64,000 nt of DNA. It comes from Opitutaceae bacterium. GTDB taxonomy: Bacteria > Verrucomicrobiota > Verrucomicrobiia > Opitutales > Opitutaceae. Below the pieces are notes generated by a model, which worked only from the letters and a program-made list of their open reading frames with translations, was not told where the DNA came from and ran no database searches. The stretch covers positions 434,001-498,000 of the forward strand of contig JAWLBB010000003.1 of NCBI GenBank assembly GCA_041395105.1, read 5' to 3'. Both the position numbers and the translations under genes were made by a program. Positions within the stretch are counted from its first letter, which is position 1. Each line of letters starts with the position of its first letter. Positions 31,831 to 41,367 of this stretch are shown piece after piece.

Positions 31831-32250
31831 ATGAATGAACACTTCGAGGTCCGCATCGCTGTCGAAAGGGATTTTGACCAAATCCACATGGCTGACCTAT
31901 CAATCAAACCGGAGATCCTGAGAACAAAAATCGGTAGGAACGAGGTCATCGTTTGCGACGAGTCGGGACATATTACCGGAGTTCTTCGCTTCCAATGGTT
32001 TTGGGACTATCTCCCATTCATCAACTACATATGGGTCGAGGAGGGATTTCGAGATGAGCACCGAGCAAGCCGAATGATTGAGAAGCTCGAAGCGACAACA
32101 GAAGGAAGAAATTACAAGAGAATCATGGCATCTACGCAGTCCAACGAAACTGCACAGAATTTCTTCAGGAAGGTTGGATTTCAATATGCTGGTGGATTTG
32201 CGATGTCGGATCAGCCCTTCGAGTTGATCATGATCAAATACCTGAACTGA
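31831..32250 (+). CDS. GNAT-family N-acetyltransferase
   Basis: A 139-residue protein that transfers an acetyl group from acetyl-CoA. The fold is recognisable: DFDQIHMADLSI at the N-terminus, EVIVCDESGHITGVLRFQWF as the central strands, the binding region EEGFRDEHRASRMIEKLEA in place of the usual QxxGxG/A loop, and the conserved late motif ASTQSNETAQNFFRKVGFQ. Base composition is clearly more AT-rich than the surroundings, with relaxed third positions, so recent acquisition is likely. The substrate is unknown. Confidence 0.85.
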   Translation: MNEHFEVRIAVERDFDQIHMADLSIKPEILRTKIGRNEVIVCDESGHITGVLRFQWFWDYLPFINYIWVEEGFRDEHRASRMIEKLEATTEGRNYKRIMASTQSNETAQNFFRKVGFQYAGGFAMSDQPFELIMIKYLN

Positions 32251-32325
32251 CGCAGAACCAAGCGCTGCACACCATCGTTCACCTACGGTTCGCTCTCGTG
32301 TGGGCTTTTCGTTCTTCAAATCCCT

Positions 32326-32954
32326 ATGGACAAGAACAGGAACGCATACGATCGCTGTTCGGATATGTATGATGTCGACCCGAATACCCACACGGCAGTG
32401 GAGGAGTAAGACGTTGAGGAAATGGTCGCCGCCGCGCCTGGCGAGCACATTCTTAACGCGGCCTGTGGAACCGGAAGGTATTGCCGTTTGTTAAGAGAGG
32501 AGGAGCCCACGTTGTTGGCATAGACTTCTCAGAGGGCATGCTGCGCGTTGCGAGAGAGAAAATGCCGACCATCCCTTTTTACCATGGGGATCTGACAGGT
32601 ATTCTGCCTTTCCCGGAAGCCAGCTTCGATAAGGTCAACTGCGCACAAGCGCTAAGACACCTTCCTGAACTGACAATTCCGCTGACGGAATCCGCCCGCA
32701 TCTTGAAACCGTCCGGTACGATTACTTTCTCAGTGACGCATCCAGAAATGGACTGTGACAACTATGAGATGTCTTGTAGACCTTCTTTCAATCCTGCTGC
32801 CGAGTCCGATATCCACCATCACCGATTCTGGTCATACTTCGAGGCGATCGAGCGGGCTGATCTTCGCCTGTCTGCATTCCGCCAGACGCCCGTTGGAAAC
32901 AAGATCCGAAAGTATCTGACTTCTGAATCATATCGGAGAGTCAGAGGGCGCTAA
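32326..32954 (+). pseudogene. class I SAM methyltransferase, in-frame stop and frameshift
   Basis: From ATG 32326 the frame reads MDKNRNAYDRCSDMYDVDPN and meets TAA at 32407. The same frame then continues with DVEEMVAAAPGEHILNAACG and GTGRYCRLL, which is SAM motif I. Near 32485 the homology moves to the next frame as RGGAHVVGIDFSEGMLRVAR, followed by ASFDKVNCAQALRHLPE and ARILKPSGTITFSV, and runs to 32954. Two independent lesions and low GC argue for a decayed acquired gene. Upstream GNAT gene shares the composition. Confidence 0.8.
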
Positions 32955-33309
32955 CAGATCGCGATATTCCAGACCACGAAACGGAAGCCAGTCGAATTGG
33001 CAGTTGCACCGGACACTTCGCCGCCCCGGTGAGCCTTCACGCTACCTCGAAAACAGGACTGACCAGCTCTCCCCTATGGAAGAATTCGTGGCCAGAAACT
33101 CAACTGGGTCATGCAAAGGAGTCCAATGATTCACGATTCAAGATTGGCATGGAAGGCGGGACCGGTCTCGTCAGTTCAGAGCCTGATCAGTCTTCATCGT
33201 CAGCAAAAGCAAAGAGATCTCATGTGGGAAATCCTGCGGAAATCATGATTAATTGCTGACCCCACAGCGCAAACTTGAATCCGAATAGGGTAAGCCAAAC
33301 CCGCCCTGA
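32955..33309. other. intergenic region, no gene supported
   Basis: About 355 bp following the decayed methyltransferase. A 76-codon plus-strand open frame (33029-33259) has no recognisable domain and a composition similar to the AT-rich islet. It may be remnant sequence of the acquired segment. Confidence 0.45.
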
Positions 33310-33744
33310 TCAGAACCGACGCCTGTGCAGCAGCCGGAGATCCTTCGTCCAGAGGATCTGCCCCGAACCGAGGGGAGCCCCAAGAACAAGGACCGGTTCT
33401 TCGACCAGAAGCCCCCCGGTTTCGAATCTACCTGCGCTCGACTGGCGGGCGTCCCAGAAAGCGGCGACCGCCCGCTTCACCTCATTCGGTCGGTCACCCA
33501 AAGGAACGTATCCTTCGTCCAGATACAATCGTTTCCATTGATTGCTTTCCCCATACCAGAAGCAGAACCGCACGGGAAGATCGGCCGGAATCCGCACGAG
33601 GGAGGCGTAGCGGGCCCGGGAGCCGCCCGCCTGAACGAAAGATCCGATGTGGAGGTGGGCCGCATCCCATGATACGACCGGGACCAGCCTCGCCCCCCGC
33701 CCGAGGGAAATGCACCTGGTCCGATGGAGCTTTACCGCAAGCAT
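33310..33744 (-). CDS. protein of unknown function downstream of the repeat lipoprotein
   Basis: A 144-residue protein without signal peptide. I do not recognise it. Visible features are a conserved-looking central block, RFCFWYGESNQWKRLYLDEG then YVPLGDRPNEVKRAVAAFWD, and a basic C-terminus LLHRRRF. The start lies 12 bp after the stop of the large HEAT-like lipoprotein gene on the same strand, so the two are likely co-transcribed. Codon usage matches the neighbours. Confidence 0.55.
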   Translation of the reverse strand: MLAVKLHRTRCISLGRGARLVPVVSWDAAHLHIGSFVQAGGSRARYASLVRIPADLPVRFCFWYGESNQWKRLYLDEGYVPLGDRPNEVKRAVAAFWDARQSSAGRFETGGLLVEEPVLVLGAPLGSGQILWTKDLRLLHRRRF

Positions 33745-33756
33745 CGCGTTCTTTCT

Positions 33757-36657
33757 CTAGCGTTGACTGCCCCACCTGACCCGATGAGACCCGGAGCCGG
33801 CCCCGATCGAATAGCCCCGTCTCTGCGCCCAATCCCGGGCGCCGGCATCGAGATCGGGTTGCCCACAGTTCAGGTAATCCTCGGCCAGAGGGACATCGCC
33901 GTAGAGCTCAAGCAGATCGATCAGTTCGGGAATGCGAGACTCCTCACCTCTCCGGATGTATTCATGGCACGCTTTGACCACGGTATCCTTGATGGCGGAA
34001 TTCTTTGGCACGAGCGCCACCGCAGCCAGGACGCCCGCCAGATCCCCGGTCGCCGCACTCCCCGCTTCCATGACCTCGACGGGGAGATCGTGACCCTGAG
34101 AAACACCGATCAGATCTGCGAGCCGCCCCCTCCCTCTCGAAGCGTCTGCAATCAGTTCAGGCCATGCCCCATGACCATTCAGGACGCCCGCCGCCATGCG
34201 AACGGCGGGATCAACCGCTTCCTCGACCACCCGGGAAAGTGCCGCCTCGTCCGTCAGCTTGGCCAGGACGATCTTGCAGACCTCCCGGTCGGTGGAGCGG
34301 ATCGCCACCTCGGCCAACCGCATCGGATCCTCCAACCGACCGGCTGCCTCCTGCCGAATGACGTCGAATTCCCCATTCAGGGCCCATCGCACGAGGACGG
34401 CAGGGTCATCCGTCTCCTCAATCGCCGCCACGCGACGGTCAAGATCCCGATGGGCGGCCAAGACCCGGTCCCTGAGGTCTTTGTCCCGATAAACCTGGTC
34501 TGCCGCAAATTCCCGAAGAGAGGCAAACTCTGATTCGATGGCCACGTGCGTCACATAGACCGGGTCCACCATCGCCTCGATCGCCGCCGAACGCACCGAA
34601 GCAGAGGTATCCCGACGCGTGCACAGGAGAAGAAAATCGTCATCGGCATTCTTCTTCACCACCCGTGCCCGCAGGGCGGCCGAGGGATGATCAGCCGCGA
34701 ATTCCTGAAGCAACTCAGGATCCTTGAGCGCATCGACGGCCCCGATGCGCAGGTATGGGTTCCGGCCATACCGGGCGATATGATCCAGCCTCAGTGGGTC
34801 GTTCAGACCCGCCACGGCCGCCACCCGCACCTCCGTCTCCTTGTCGTTGGCAATCGCATCTTCAAGCAAGGTCTGATCGGTCACCCGCCCGATGGCCGCC
34901 GCCCGCAAATGCGGGTTCGAGCCAGTCACCGCCAGAGAGCGCAGAAAAGCCTGGTCGGTGATCTTGGCGGCGACCGCTATCGATCGCTCGCGATTCAAGC
35001 GGTCAAACATCTCCAGCAGCAGTGCTTCATTATTGAGATTCCCAAGAGCGGCTTCCCATATCCCCCATCCCTGATGCGTCTCTACGATGCGGGCCAGCGC
35101 GGCCTGATCGGTCAGCCTCCGGACCGCAGTTTCCTGAAGCTCTTTATTCTCGTCCTCCCAGACCCGCTCGGCGAGAAAGGCCTGATCGGTGACCCGGCCG
35201 ACGGCGCCTTTCCTGACCAACTCATGATAGGGTCCGGAAGCGATCTCCTTGAGCAACGCCTGATCGGTCAACCGCGCGACCGCGATCCTTCCCTGCTTCA
35301 TGCCGCTTTCCTCCATCGCGATCCTGGCCAGGAGCGTCTGATCATCGAGCCGCTCAATCGCACTGAAGCGGACATAGGGGGTCTCTTCGGTCATGACCAC
35401 GTCCCGCAAAACCTCCTGGTCGTCGAGGTTGCGGATCGCGGCCTCCCTCACTTTCCCCTCAGGATCCTCAAGGGCCAGGCGTCCCAACAGAGCTTGGTCC
35501 GTGAGCCGCGATGTCGCCGCCGCCCTGATGTCTTCGGAGCGGCCTTCTCCCGTCGCAAGGGTCGCCAGCAACTCATGGTCCTCCAGCCTAACGGTGGCCG
35601 CACGTTGAACAAAAGCATCAATCCCAACCTCGGGCAACACGATCGCCGCTAATTCGGCGGCTTCGGTCAGGCGAGCCACCGCGGCCAGACAGATCGGGTT
35701 GAGGTCCTCTCCGACCGCAATCTGTCCGAGAACATTCTGGTCCGTCAATCGGCCGACCGCTGCCAACCGGACACTGAAGTCGGGATCCGAAGTCGCCAGT
35801 GACGCCAGCAGATTCTGATCAGCCAGTCGGGCGATCGCCGCCATCCGGACCGACCAGTCCGGATCCCTCTGCGCCGACTCCGCAATTACGACCGGACTTT
35901 CGACCCGGTCCAGCGCCGCGCGGCGGACATTCCAGAACCGGGCTTCCTTCACCGCCTTTTCGATTGCCCTTGCGTCATTCAGTCGGTTCAGGGCGAGCCG
36001 AGCCAGGGCGGGATCGTCTGAATCCTGCACGATCCGGAAAATGGACTCCTCATCCTGCAACCCGGAAAGCGCCGCCGAACGCACCGTCCACGACCGATCC
36101 GAAAGGGCCTTTTCCAGAAAGAACGCCTCATCATCCAGGCGGCGCAGAGCCTCCCGCCGGACCCGCGGTTCCGGCGCTTCGGAGGCGAGAGCGGTCAACG
36201 GTCCCGGATCGTCGAGCTGCGCGACGGCGGCCACGCCCAGAACCGGATCATCCAGGATCATGGCGATCCCGATCAACACCTCGGGCTCGGTGATCCCGCT
36301 GACCGCCGCCAGTCGAACCGCTTCCTCCGGATCCCGCCGGGCCACCTCACCCAAGTCAATCGGATCGGTCATCGACGCGACCGCCGCCAGCCGGACACCG
36401 GCGTCCGGATCTCTCCGAGCCACCGTCAACAGCCGATAGGGATCGGTCAACTTCGAAACCGCCCGCGCGCGTTCCTCCGGATCCTTGCTGTCCAGACTCG
36501 GTCCGCACCCCACCAGGATCAGCCCAACCCCAAAGATCCCGAAACCCCGGAAGAGCCCCAACCCGCCCAAGCCGCTCCGGAAACCGACGCTCTTCTGACC
36601 AATGGCTCTCCCAACACCCTGCATTCCGCTCGTGAATCGCTCCATCGCCTGGTTCAC
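33757..36657 (-). CDS. giant HEAT/LRV-type repeat lipoprotein
   Basis: A 966-residue protein. The N-terminus holds a hydrophobic segment (FGIFGVGLILVG) ending in a lipobox Cys, so it is probably an envelope lipoprotein; an alternative Met at position 5 or 12 could be the start. From about residue 55 to 890 it is built of roughly thirty units of 23-28 residues with the pattern VRxAAxxRLTDQxLLxxIA (for example RLADQNLLASLA, RLTDQALLGRLA, RVTDQAFLAERV). This is close to HEAT or leucine-rich-variant solenoids, which bind protein partners. The C-terminal 70 residues (DLIGVSQGHDLPVEVM onwards) are not repetitive. It is divergent from another HEAT protein. Confidence 0.85.
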   Translation of the reverse strand: MNQAMERFTSGMQGVGRAIGQKSVGFRSGLGGLGLFRGFGIFGVGLILVGCGPSLDSKDPEERARAVSKLTDPYRLLTVARRDPDAGVRLAAVASMTDPIDLGEVARRDPEEAVRLAAVSGITEPEVLIGIAMILDDPVLGVAAVAQLDDPGPLTALASEAPEPRVRREALRRLDDEAFFLEKALSDRSWTVRSAALSGLQDEESIFRIVQDSDDPALARLALNRLNDARAIEKAVKEARFWNVRRAALDRVESPVVIAESAQRDPDWSVRMAAIARLADQNLLASLATSDPDFSVRLAAVGRLTDQNVLGQIAVGEDLNPICLAAVARLTEAAELAAIVLPEVGIDAFVQRAATVRLEDHELLATLATGEGRSEDIRAAATSRLTDQALLGRLALEDPEGKVREAAIRNLDDQEVLRDVVMTEETPYVRFSAIERLDDQTLLARIAMEESGMKQGRIAVARLTDQALLKEIASGPYHELVRKGAVGRVTDQAFLAERVWEDENKELQETAVRRLTDQAALARIVETHQGWGIWEAALGNLNNEALLLEMFDRLNRERSIAVAAKITDQAFLRSLAVTGSNPHLRAAAIGRVTDQTLLEDAIANDKETEVRVAAVAGLNDPLRLDHIARYGRNPYLRIGAVDALKDPELLQEFAADHPSAALRARVVKKNADDDFLLLCTRRDTSASVRSAAIEAMVDPVYVTHVAIESEFASLREFAADQVYRDKDLRDRVLAAHRDLDRRVAAIEETDDPAVLVRWALNGEFDVIRQEAAGRLEDPMRLAEVAIRSTDREVCKIVLAKLTDEAALSRVVEEAVDPAVRMAAGVLNGHGAWPELIADASRGRGRLADLIGVSQGHDLPVEVMEAGSAATGDLAGVLAAVALVPKNSAIKDTVVKACHEYIRRGEESRIPELIDLLELYGDVPLAEDYLNCGQPDLDAGARDWAQRRGYSIGAGSGSHRVRWGSQR

Positions 36658-36810
36658 TCCGGATTCTAGTCGGCCCGGAATTCGGGGTCAAGAACGCAAC
36701 GGACGAATGAGCGTCGGCAGTGCCAGTTTTTCGGGCTTGTTGCGATCGATCGGTCTTGCCGGGGGACGCGGCCGGAGTAGAATAGGGGCCGGTCGGGGAG
36801 GACCGTCACC

Positions 36811-38526
36811 ATGAAGACAACGGCCTGTCTGCTCATGCTCCTGTGCGGAGCGGCCACCTTGGGCTACCCACAACGGACCTACACCGAGGACGAGCTGTTG
36901 CATAGGCTACAGCAGGGGGATGCCACGGATCGGGCCATCGCGATCACTTACCTCACCCTTACCTGTCCGTCTCAAGCATTCGATCCGATCCTTGCCGCCA
37001 CAGGCGATGAGGACAAGATCGTGCGGGAAAGGGCCGTGCGGGCTTTGGGCAAATTCGCAGACCCTCGCGCCGGGCCAACCCTCATCGCTGCGTTGAGCGA
37101 TCCCGACCGTTCCGTCCGAAGAGAAGCCGCCACCGCCTTGATCATGGTGCGCGATCCCCGGGCAACATCCGCCCTGTGCCGGATCCTGCGGACCGACGAT
37201 GACGCAGACGTCCGCCGAATGGCCGTCCGGGCCCTGGGATGCCTCCCGTCCGCGGAAGCCGCAGAAGCGCTGGAAGATGCCTTGCAGGATCCGTTCTCCT
37301 GGGTGCGAAGCGAAGCGGCCACATCCCTCGTTTCCATCGGGCGGGAAAGCAGCGTTGAACCGTTGATCAAAGCGCTGCAGGATGGCGACGATCAAGTGCG
37401 CGCCCAGGCCGCCGCCGCCTTGGGCGCGATTGCTGATCCGCGTGCGCTTGTCCCCCTGTTGGACGTCCTGCGGATGCACCCGTACCAGCCGGATCCACAG
37501 GTGATCATCGCCTTGGGCCGGATTGGCGATCCATTGGCGTTGCCGGTCCTGATCGACATCCTGCAGGACAAGCGAATCTTCGAATCGATCCGCGCTGAAG
37601 CAGCCGCTGTCTTGGGCCGGATCGGCGATCCCGACGCCGTCGAGGCATTGGTCCAGGCCGTTTGCAGCAGCACTGACATGATCCGTGGCCATGCTGTCAC
37701 CGCCTTGGCCGCGCTGGGACCAACGGCTGAAGAGCGGCTCATCGCCGAAGCCCTGGCAAGTGAGGAGGCCGAGGATACCCGCGAACTGTGCCACGTCGTT
37801 CGCGCGTTGGGCACCCTGAAGGCCGAAGGCGCCCTCCCCATCATCCTCGCGATCCACAGCCGGAGAGGTCCTTCCCACGACATCGGCAAAGCCTGCACCC
37901 TGGCTCTTGCGGACATCGGGAACGCGGGGCTTCCCGATCTAATCCGTCTGGCTGACCTGGATGAGGATTCGGCGATCGAGGCGATCGCCGGCGTCCGCGA
38001 TCCTCAAGCTGTCCCCGGATTGATCGACGTGCTCCATCATGAGGACCGAAGAATACGGTCTTCCGCGGCCGACGCGCTGGGGGCGATCAAGGACAGCCGG
38101 GCTGTCCCGGCCCTGCTGGAAAAGCTCATCAACGAACCCTGCAATGTCTCCGTTCGGGCCGCTCGGGCCCTCGTCGCCATCGGCCCCGCCGCCGTCGAAC
38201 CGTCCCTGGCCCTGCTGCCCGCGGCAAAGGAATCACCGCAGGTCTTTCTTTACTATGTCCTTGCCTGCATCCCGGACCCGGCCGCCGAACAGGTCATAGC
38301 CACGGTCATGGACGGCCGCGATGAGCAGGAAGTCGCGGCCGACCATACGGCGTTGATCAAGCAAGGAGCCTACCGGCTCCGATGGCCACTGATCATCTCG
38401 CTCTTTCGCGCGGGCGACAGGCAGATGGCGAATGCCTTTCTCAGCTCCAACGTTTCCGCCCTGGAAACGGCCGGGATGGCCTGGGGCCTTCTCCATGGAT
38501 ACGACCTCTACCCGGTTCTTCGATAG
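36811..38526 (+). CDS. secreted HEAT-repeat (PBS-lyase type) protein
   Basis: A 571-residue protein with signal peptide MKTTACLLMLLCGAATLG. About fourteen HEAT units of ~31 residues follow, e.g. ALGKFADPRAGPTLIAALSD, ALGAIADPRALVPLLDVL and ALGRIGDPLALPVLIDILQD, each with the Asp-Pro turn and VRxxAAxAL helix of PBS-lyase HEAT repeats. The final ~90 residues (from AADHTALIKQGAYRLRW) are not repetitive. The start codon follows a GAGGACC-type purine-rich stretch. Likely a scaffold for protein interactions in the envelope. It shares a 153-bp divergent promoter region with the repeat lipoprotein. Confidence 0.88.
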   Translation: MKTTACLLMLLCGAATLGYPQRTYTEDELLHRLQQGDATDRAIAITYLTLTCPSQAFDPILAATGDEDKIVRERAVRALGKFADPRAGPTLIAALSDPDRSVRREAATALIMVRDPRATSALCRILRTDDDADVRRMAVRALGCLPSAEAAEALEDALQDPFSWVRSEAATSLVSIGRESSVEPLIKALQDGDDQVRAQAAAALGAIADPRALVPLLDVLRMHPYQPDPQVIIALGRIGDPLALPVLIDILQDKRIFESIRAEAAAVLGRIGDPDAVEALVQAVCSSTDMIRGHAVTALAALGPTAEERLIAEALASEEAEDTRELCHVVRALGTLKAEGALPIILAIHSRRGPSHDIGKACTLALADIGNAGLPDLIRLADLDEDSAIEAIAGVRDPQAVPGLIDVLHHEDRRIRSSAADALGAIKDSRAVPALLEKLINEPCNVSVRAARALVAIGPAAVEPSLALLPAAKESPQVFLYYVLACIPDPAAEQVIATVMDGRDEQEVAADHTALIKQGAYRLRWPLIISLFRAGDRQMANAFLSSNVSALETAGMAWGLLHGYDLYPVLR

Positions 38527-38595
38527 ACCAGACGGGCAAAGAGGAGGATTGGCCTCTCCATGGGAAGGTCGACCAGGCAATCTCGAGCGCTCCCC

Positions 38596-39324
38596 CTACC
38601 CCGGCAGGCACCATTCAATCAGGTGGGCCGAGGCCGGGATGAGGGTCTGGTGGAACCAGTGATGCACGGCCGGGACCCACCGGACAAGGGTGACGACGCC
38701 AAAGGCGATGATCAGCAGGCCGGCCCACCGAAGCAGGCGGCGACGCGCCTTCAGACCGACCGTCCGCGAAAAGGCGCCCAGCAGGAAAAGCGAAGGAAAG
38801 GTTCCCAGGCCGAAGACGACCGCACCGAGGGCCGCGTCGACAACCGAACGGAAGGAGGCCAGATAGAAGAGCGCCGCCAGCACCAGACCGCAGGGCAGGA
38901 ATCCATTCAGCCATCCGATCACAAAGGCCGAAACGAGTGAGGAGGACCCGGTCAGGCGGCCGAGCGCACGACAGGCGGCGGTCGGCTCGACCCATCGGGT
39001 CCACCAGGTCTGCAGACGGAACTCAAAAACCTGGGCCAGACCCAGAAGGATCATGATCAGCCCAACAACGACAGCCAGACCAACCTGGATCCCGCTGAAC
39101 CAGCTCAGGCGCGAAAGCAAACCCGTCCCGGTCGCCACCACAATCGCCAGAAAGACGTAGGTCAGGGCTTTCCCGGCCTGATAGGCGAGGTGACGGCCAA
39201 GAACGCCCGGCCAGGACCTGGCCGGAGCTGCCACCGCCAGCGCAAATCCCCCACACATGCCGAGACAATGCCCGGACCCGAGGAGACCGAGGAGCAGGAC
39301 TGAACCGTAATCAAACAGGGTCAT
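38596..39324 (-). CDS. SafE/TauE-like (COG2836) membrane protein
   Basis: A 242-residue inner-membrane protein with six or seven hydrophobic segments. The two signature loops are present: LLGSGHCLGMCGGFALAVAA near the N-terminus and GWLNGFLPCGLVLAALFYLA in the second half, each containing a cysteine in a membrane context as in DsbD-like and cytochrome-oxidase-associated copper/thiol proteins. Related genes often sit by ccoN/ccoS-type oxidases, but none is here. The ATG at 39324 begins the first transmembrane segment; the open frame upstream is not supported. Confidence 0.87.
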   Translation of the reverse strand: MTLFDYGSVLLLGLLGSGHCLGMCGGFALAVAAPARSWPGVLGRHLAYQAGKALTYVFLAIVVATGTGLLSRLSWFSGIQVGLAVVVGLIMILLGLAQVFEFRLQTWWTRWVEPTAACRALGRLTGSSSLVSAFVIGWLNGFLPCGLVLAALFYLASFRSVVDAALGAVVFGLGTFPSLFLLGAFSRTVGLKARRRLLRWAGLLIIAFGVVTLVRWVPAVHHWFHQTLIPASAHLIEWCLPG

Positions 39325-39489
39325 CGGAATCGAAGACCCAACCGCTAGCCGGGCCGGACGGAATTGGCCAGCCTTTGTGGGTCCACATCGGCCGTCAAAA
39401 AAAAAGATTCCCGTAAGGCCCCCTTCGTTCAGGATGTTCACTCCGGATGGAAGGCGGACGAGTTCTCCCGCACGATTCCGGCCAACCTA

Positions 39490-40848
39490 ATGAAGTTAAC
39501 CGACCTGAACCGGGAAGGTGGCATCGGTGCCAACTCCCTCCTTATCGAACTTGGCGATTTCACCTTCGTCATCGACGCCGGACTCCATCCCAAGCGGACC
39601 GGCCGGGAAGCCCTGCCGGATTTTCGGAGCCTGATCGACCGCCACGTCGATTTCCTCATCCTGACCCACTGCCACCTCGATCACCTCGGCGGATTGCCTG
39701 TCCTCATGCGACAGCATCCCGAGACCCGGGTGCTGACCAGTGTGCCCAATCTGACCCTGGCCCCGCGCATGCTCCACAATTCGGTCAATGTGATGACCCG
39801 CCAGCGCGAAGAACAGGGGATTCCCGGCTACCCGCTCTTCACCCACACGGAGATCGACGAGCTGGTGCCGCGGTTCCTGCCCATGCTCTTCAATCAGCCC
39901 AGAAGAGTCACCCTTGACCGCGACGAGATAGAAATCACCTTCTATCCGGCCGGTCACGTGGCGGGAGCGGCAGGGATTCAGCTCGTTCACAAGCACCGGT
40001 CCATCTTCTTCACCGGAGACACGCTCTTCGAGGACCAGCGTATCCTCGATGGGGCCCGTTTTCCCCGCCGGCATTTCGACACTGTCGTTACCGAAACCAC
40101 CCGGGGTGCAACTCCGGCCGTCCCCGGAAAATCCCGCCACGAAGAAATCGAACGCCTCCTGCACACGATCAACAACGTGATCCATCGGGGCGGTTCGGTC
40201 CTCATCCCTGTCTTCGCCCTCGGGCGGATGCAGGAAATCATGACGATCCTCAATGATGCCCGTCGCGCGGGGCACCTTGTCGACTGCCCGGTCTTCGGCG
40301 GGGGCCTGGGGCTCGATCTCGCCGATTACCTCAACGATATCGCCCACAAAACCGGCTTGGTCCGCTTCAACCGGAACGTCATCAAGCAGCTCAAACTCAA
40401 ACCGTTCCCCCGCAAGTTCAAACCCGGACGCGAACCCGGTGAAAAGGGAATCTACATCCTGAGCAGCGGGATGATGGTGGAGAACACCCCATCCTACGGA
40501 ATCGCGGCCAGCCTGCTCGGCCACCACCACAATGCGATCTGCTTTGTCGGCTACTGCGACCCGGATACCCCGGGAGGTGGCCTGATGGCGTCCAAGGCCG
40601 GAGATACCTTCCTCTTCGAAGCCCTCAACTACCAATGCCCGATTCGAGCCGAGATCGAGCGATTTGAACTCAGCGGCCATGCCGACCGGGACGAGCTGCT
40701 CGAATTCGTCCTCCAGACCGACCCCCGGGCGGTCGTGCTGACCCATGGCGATCCCGAGGCCCGCCAATGGTTCGCCGAGTCGATCAACCGGGCCAGTCCG
40801 GCCATCAAAGTGACCGACCCCATCCCTTTGCAGGAAGCTCTCATCTGA
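39490..40848 (+). CDS. MBL-fold / beta-CASP RNA nuclease-like protein
   Basis: A 452-residue zinc-dependent nuclease of the CPSF-like group. The metallo-beta-lactamase motifs are FLILTHCHLDHLGGLP (His60, His62, Asp64, His65), GHVAGAAGI, FFTGDTLF and the final LSGHADRDELLEFV plus VLTHGDPEA. The beta-CASP insert is marked by GGSVLIPVFALGRMQEIMTI and LSSGMMVENTPSYG. Such proteins process RNA; the specific target is not known. The ATG at 39490 (MKLTDLNREGGIGANSLLIE) is chosen; the longer frame from 39364 lacks family sequence. A cupin gene follows 6 bp later. Confidence 0.92.
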   Translation: MKLTDLNREGGIGANSLLIELGDFTFVIDAGLHPKRTGREALPDFRSLIDRHVDFLILTHCHLDHLGGLPVLMRQHPETRVLTSVPNLTLAPRMLHNSVNVMTRQREEQGIPGYPLFTHTEIDELVPRFLPMLFNQPRRVTLDRDEIEITFYPAGHVAGAAGIQLVHKHRSIFFTGDTLFEDQRILDGARFPRRHFDTVVTETTRGATPAVPGKSRHEEIERLLHTINNVIHRGGSVLIPVFALGRMQEIMTILNDARRAGHLVDCPVFGGGLGLDLADYLNDIAHKTGLVRFNRNVIKQLKLKPFPRKFKPGREPGEKGIYILSSGMMVENTPSYGIAASLLGHHHNAICFVGYCDPDTPGGGLMASKAGDTFLFEALNYQCPIRAEIERFELSGHADRDELLEFVLQTDPRAVVLTHGDPEARQWFAESINRASPAIKVTDPIPLQEALI

Positions 40849-40854
40849 ATCCGC

Positions 40855-41334
40855 ATGAAGAAGATCAACACCAACCAGCTCAAGGAAGAGTCCTGGACTT
40901 CCCCGAAAGGGATCTTCGGAGGCTCGGCAAAATCGGTATCCGAGGCCCTTGGACGGAAGCCAGCCTCGATGGACCTGAACGAACGCCATCCTTTCGATGT
41001 CGAAATTTCCCGGATCCCGCCCGGCAAGTCCCCCTGCCCCTACCATTCCCACAGCGCCCAGTGGGAATTCTATCACGTCGTCTCCGGGAACGGATCGGTT
41101 CGCCACCAGGACGGGGAAACGGAGGTCCAGCCCGGCGACGCCTTCATCTTCAAACCCGGAGAACCCCATCGGATCACCAATACCGGCGGCGAAGACCTGG
41201 TCTTCATGGTCCTGGCCGACAACCCGATCGGCGAATCATGCCATTACCCTGACAGTGGAAAGTGGCTCGTTCGCTCACCCGAGGGCCGACTGATCCGCTC
41301 GGAGAATCTCGACTATTACGACGGCGAGGAATAG
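40855..41334 (+). CDS. cupin-domain protein
   Basis: A 159-residue single-domain cupin. The first metal motif is PCPYHSHSAQWEFYHVVSGN (three His and one Glu), the second is PGDAFIFKPGEPHRITNTG. Family members bind a metal and act as sugar isomerases, dioxygenases or sensors; the activity here is not assignable. The gene starts 6 bp after the MBL nuclease stop and is followed by marC 33 bp later, so it belongs to a four-gene transcript. Confidence 0.88.
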   Translation: MKKINTNQLKEESWTSPKGIFGGSAKSVSEALGRKPASMDLNERHPFDVEISRIPPGKSPCPYHSHSAQWEFYHVVSGNGSVRHQDGETEVQPGDAFIFKPGEPHRITNTGGEDLVFMVLADNPIGESCHYPDSGKWLVRSPEGRLIRSENLDYYDGEE

Positions 41335-41367
41335 CCCGGACACTTCGTCGTCAACCGCCGACCCGCC

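Noticed and set aside
33029..33259. 76-codon plus-strand open frame in the AT-rich islet
   Set aside because: No domain and no ribosome binding site; kept only as part of the non-coding region description.
39496..41169. 557-codon minus-strand open frame opposite the MBL nuclease and cupin genes
   Set aside because: Antisense to two clearly recognised genes.
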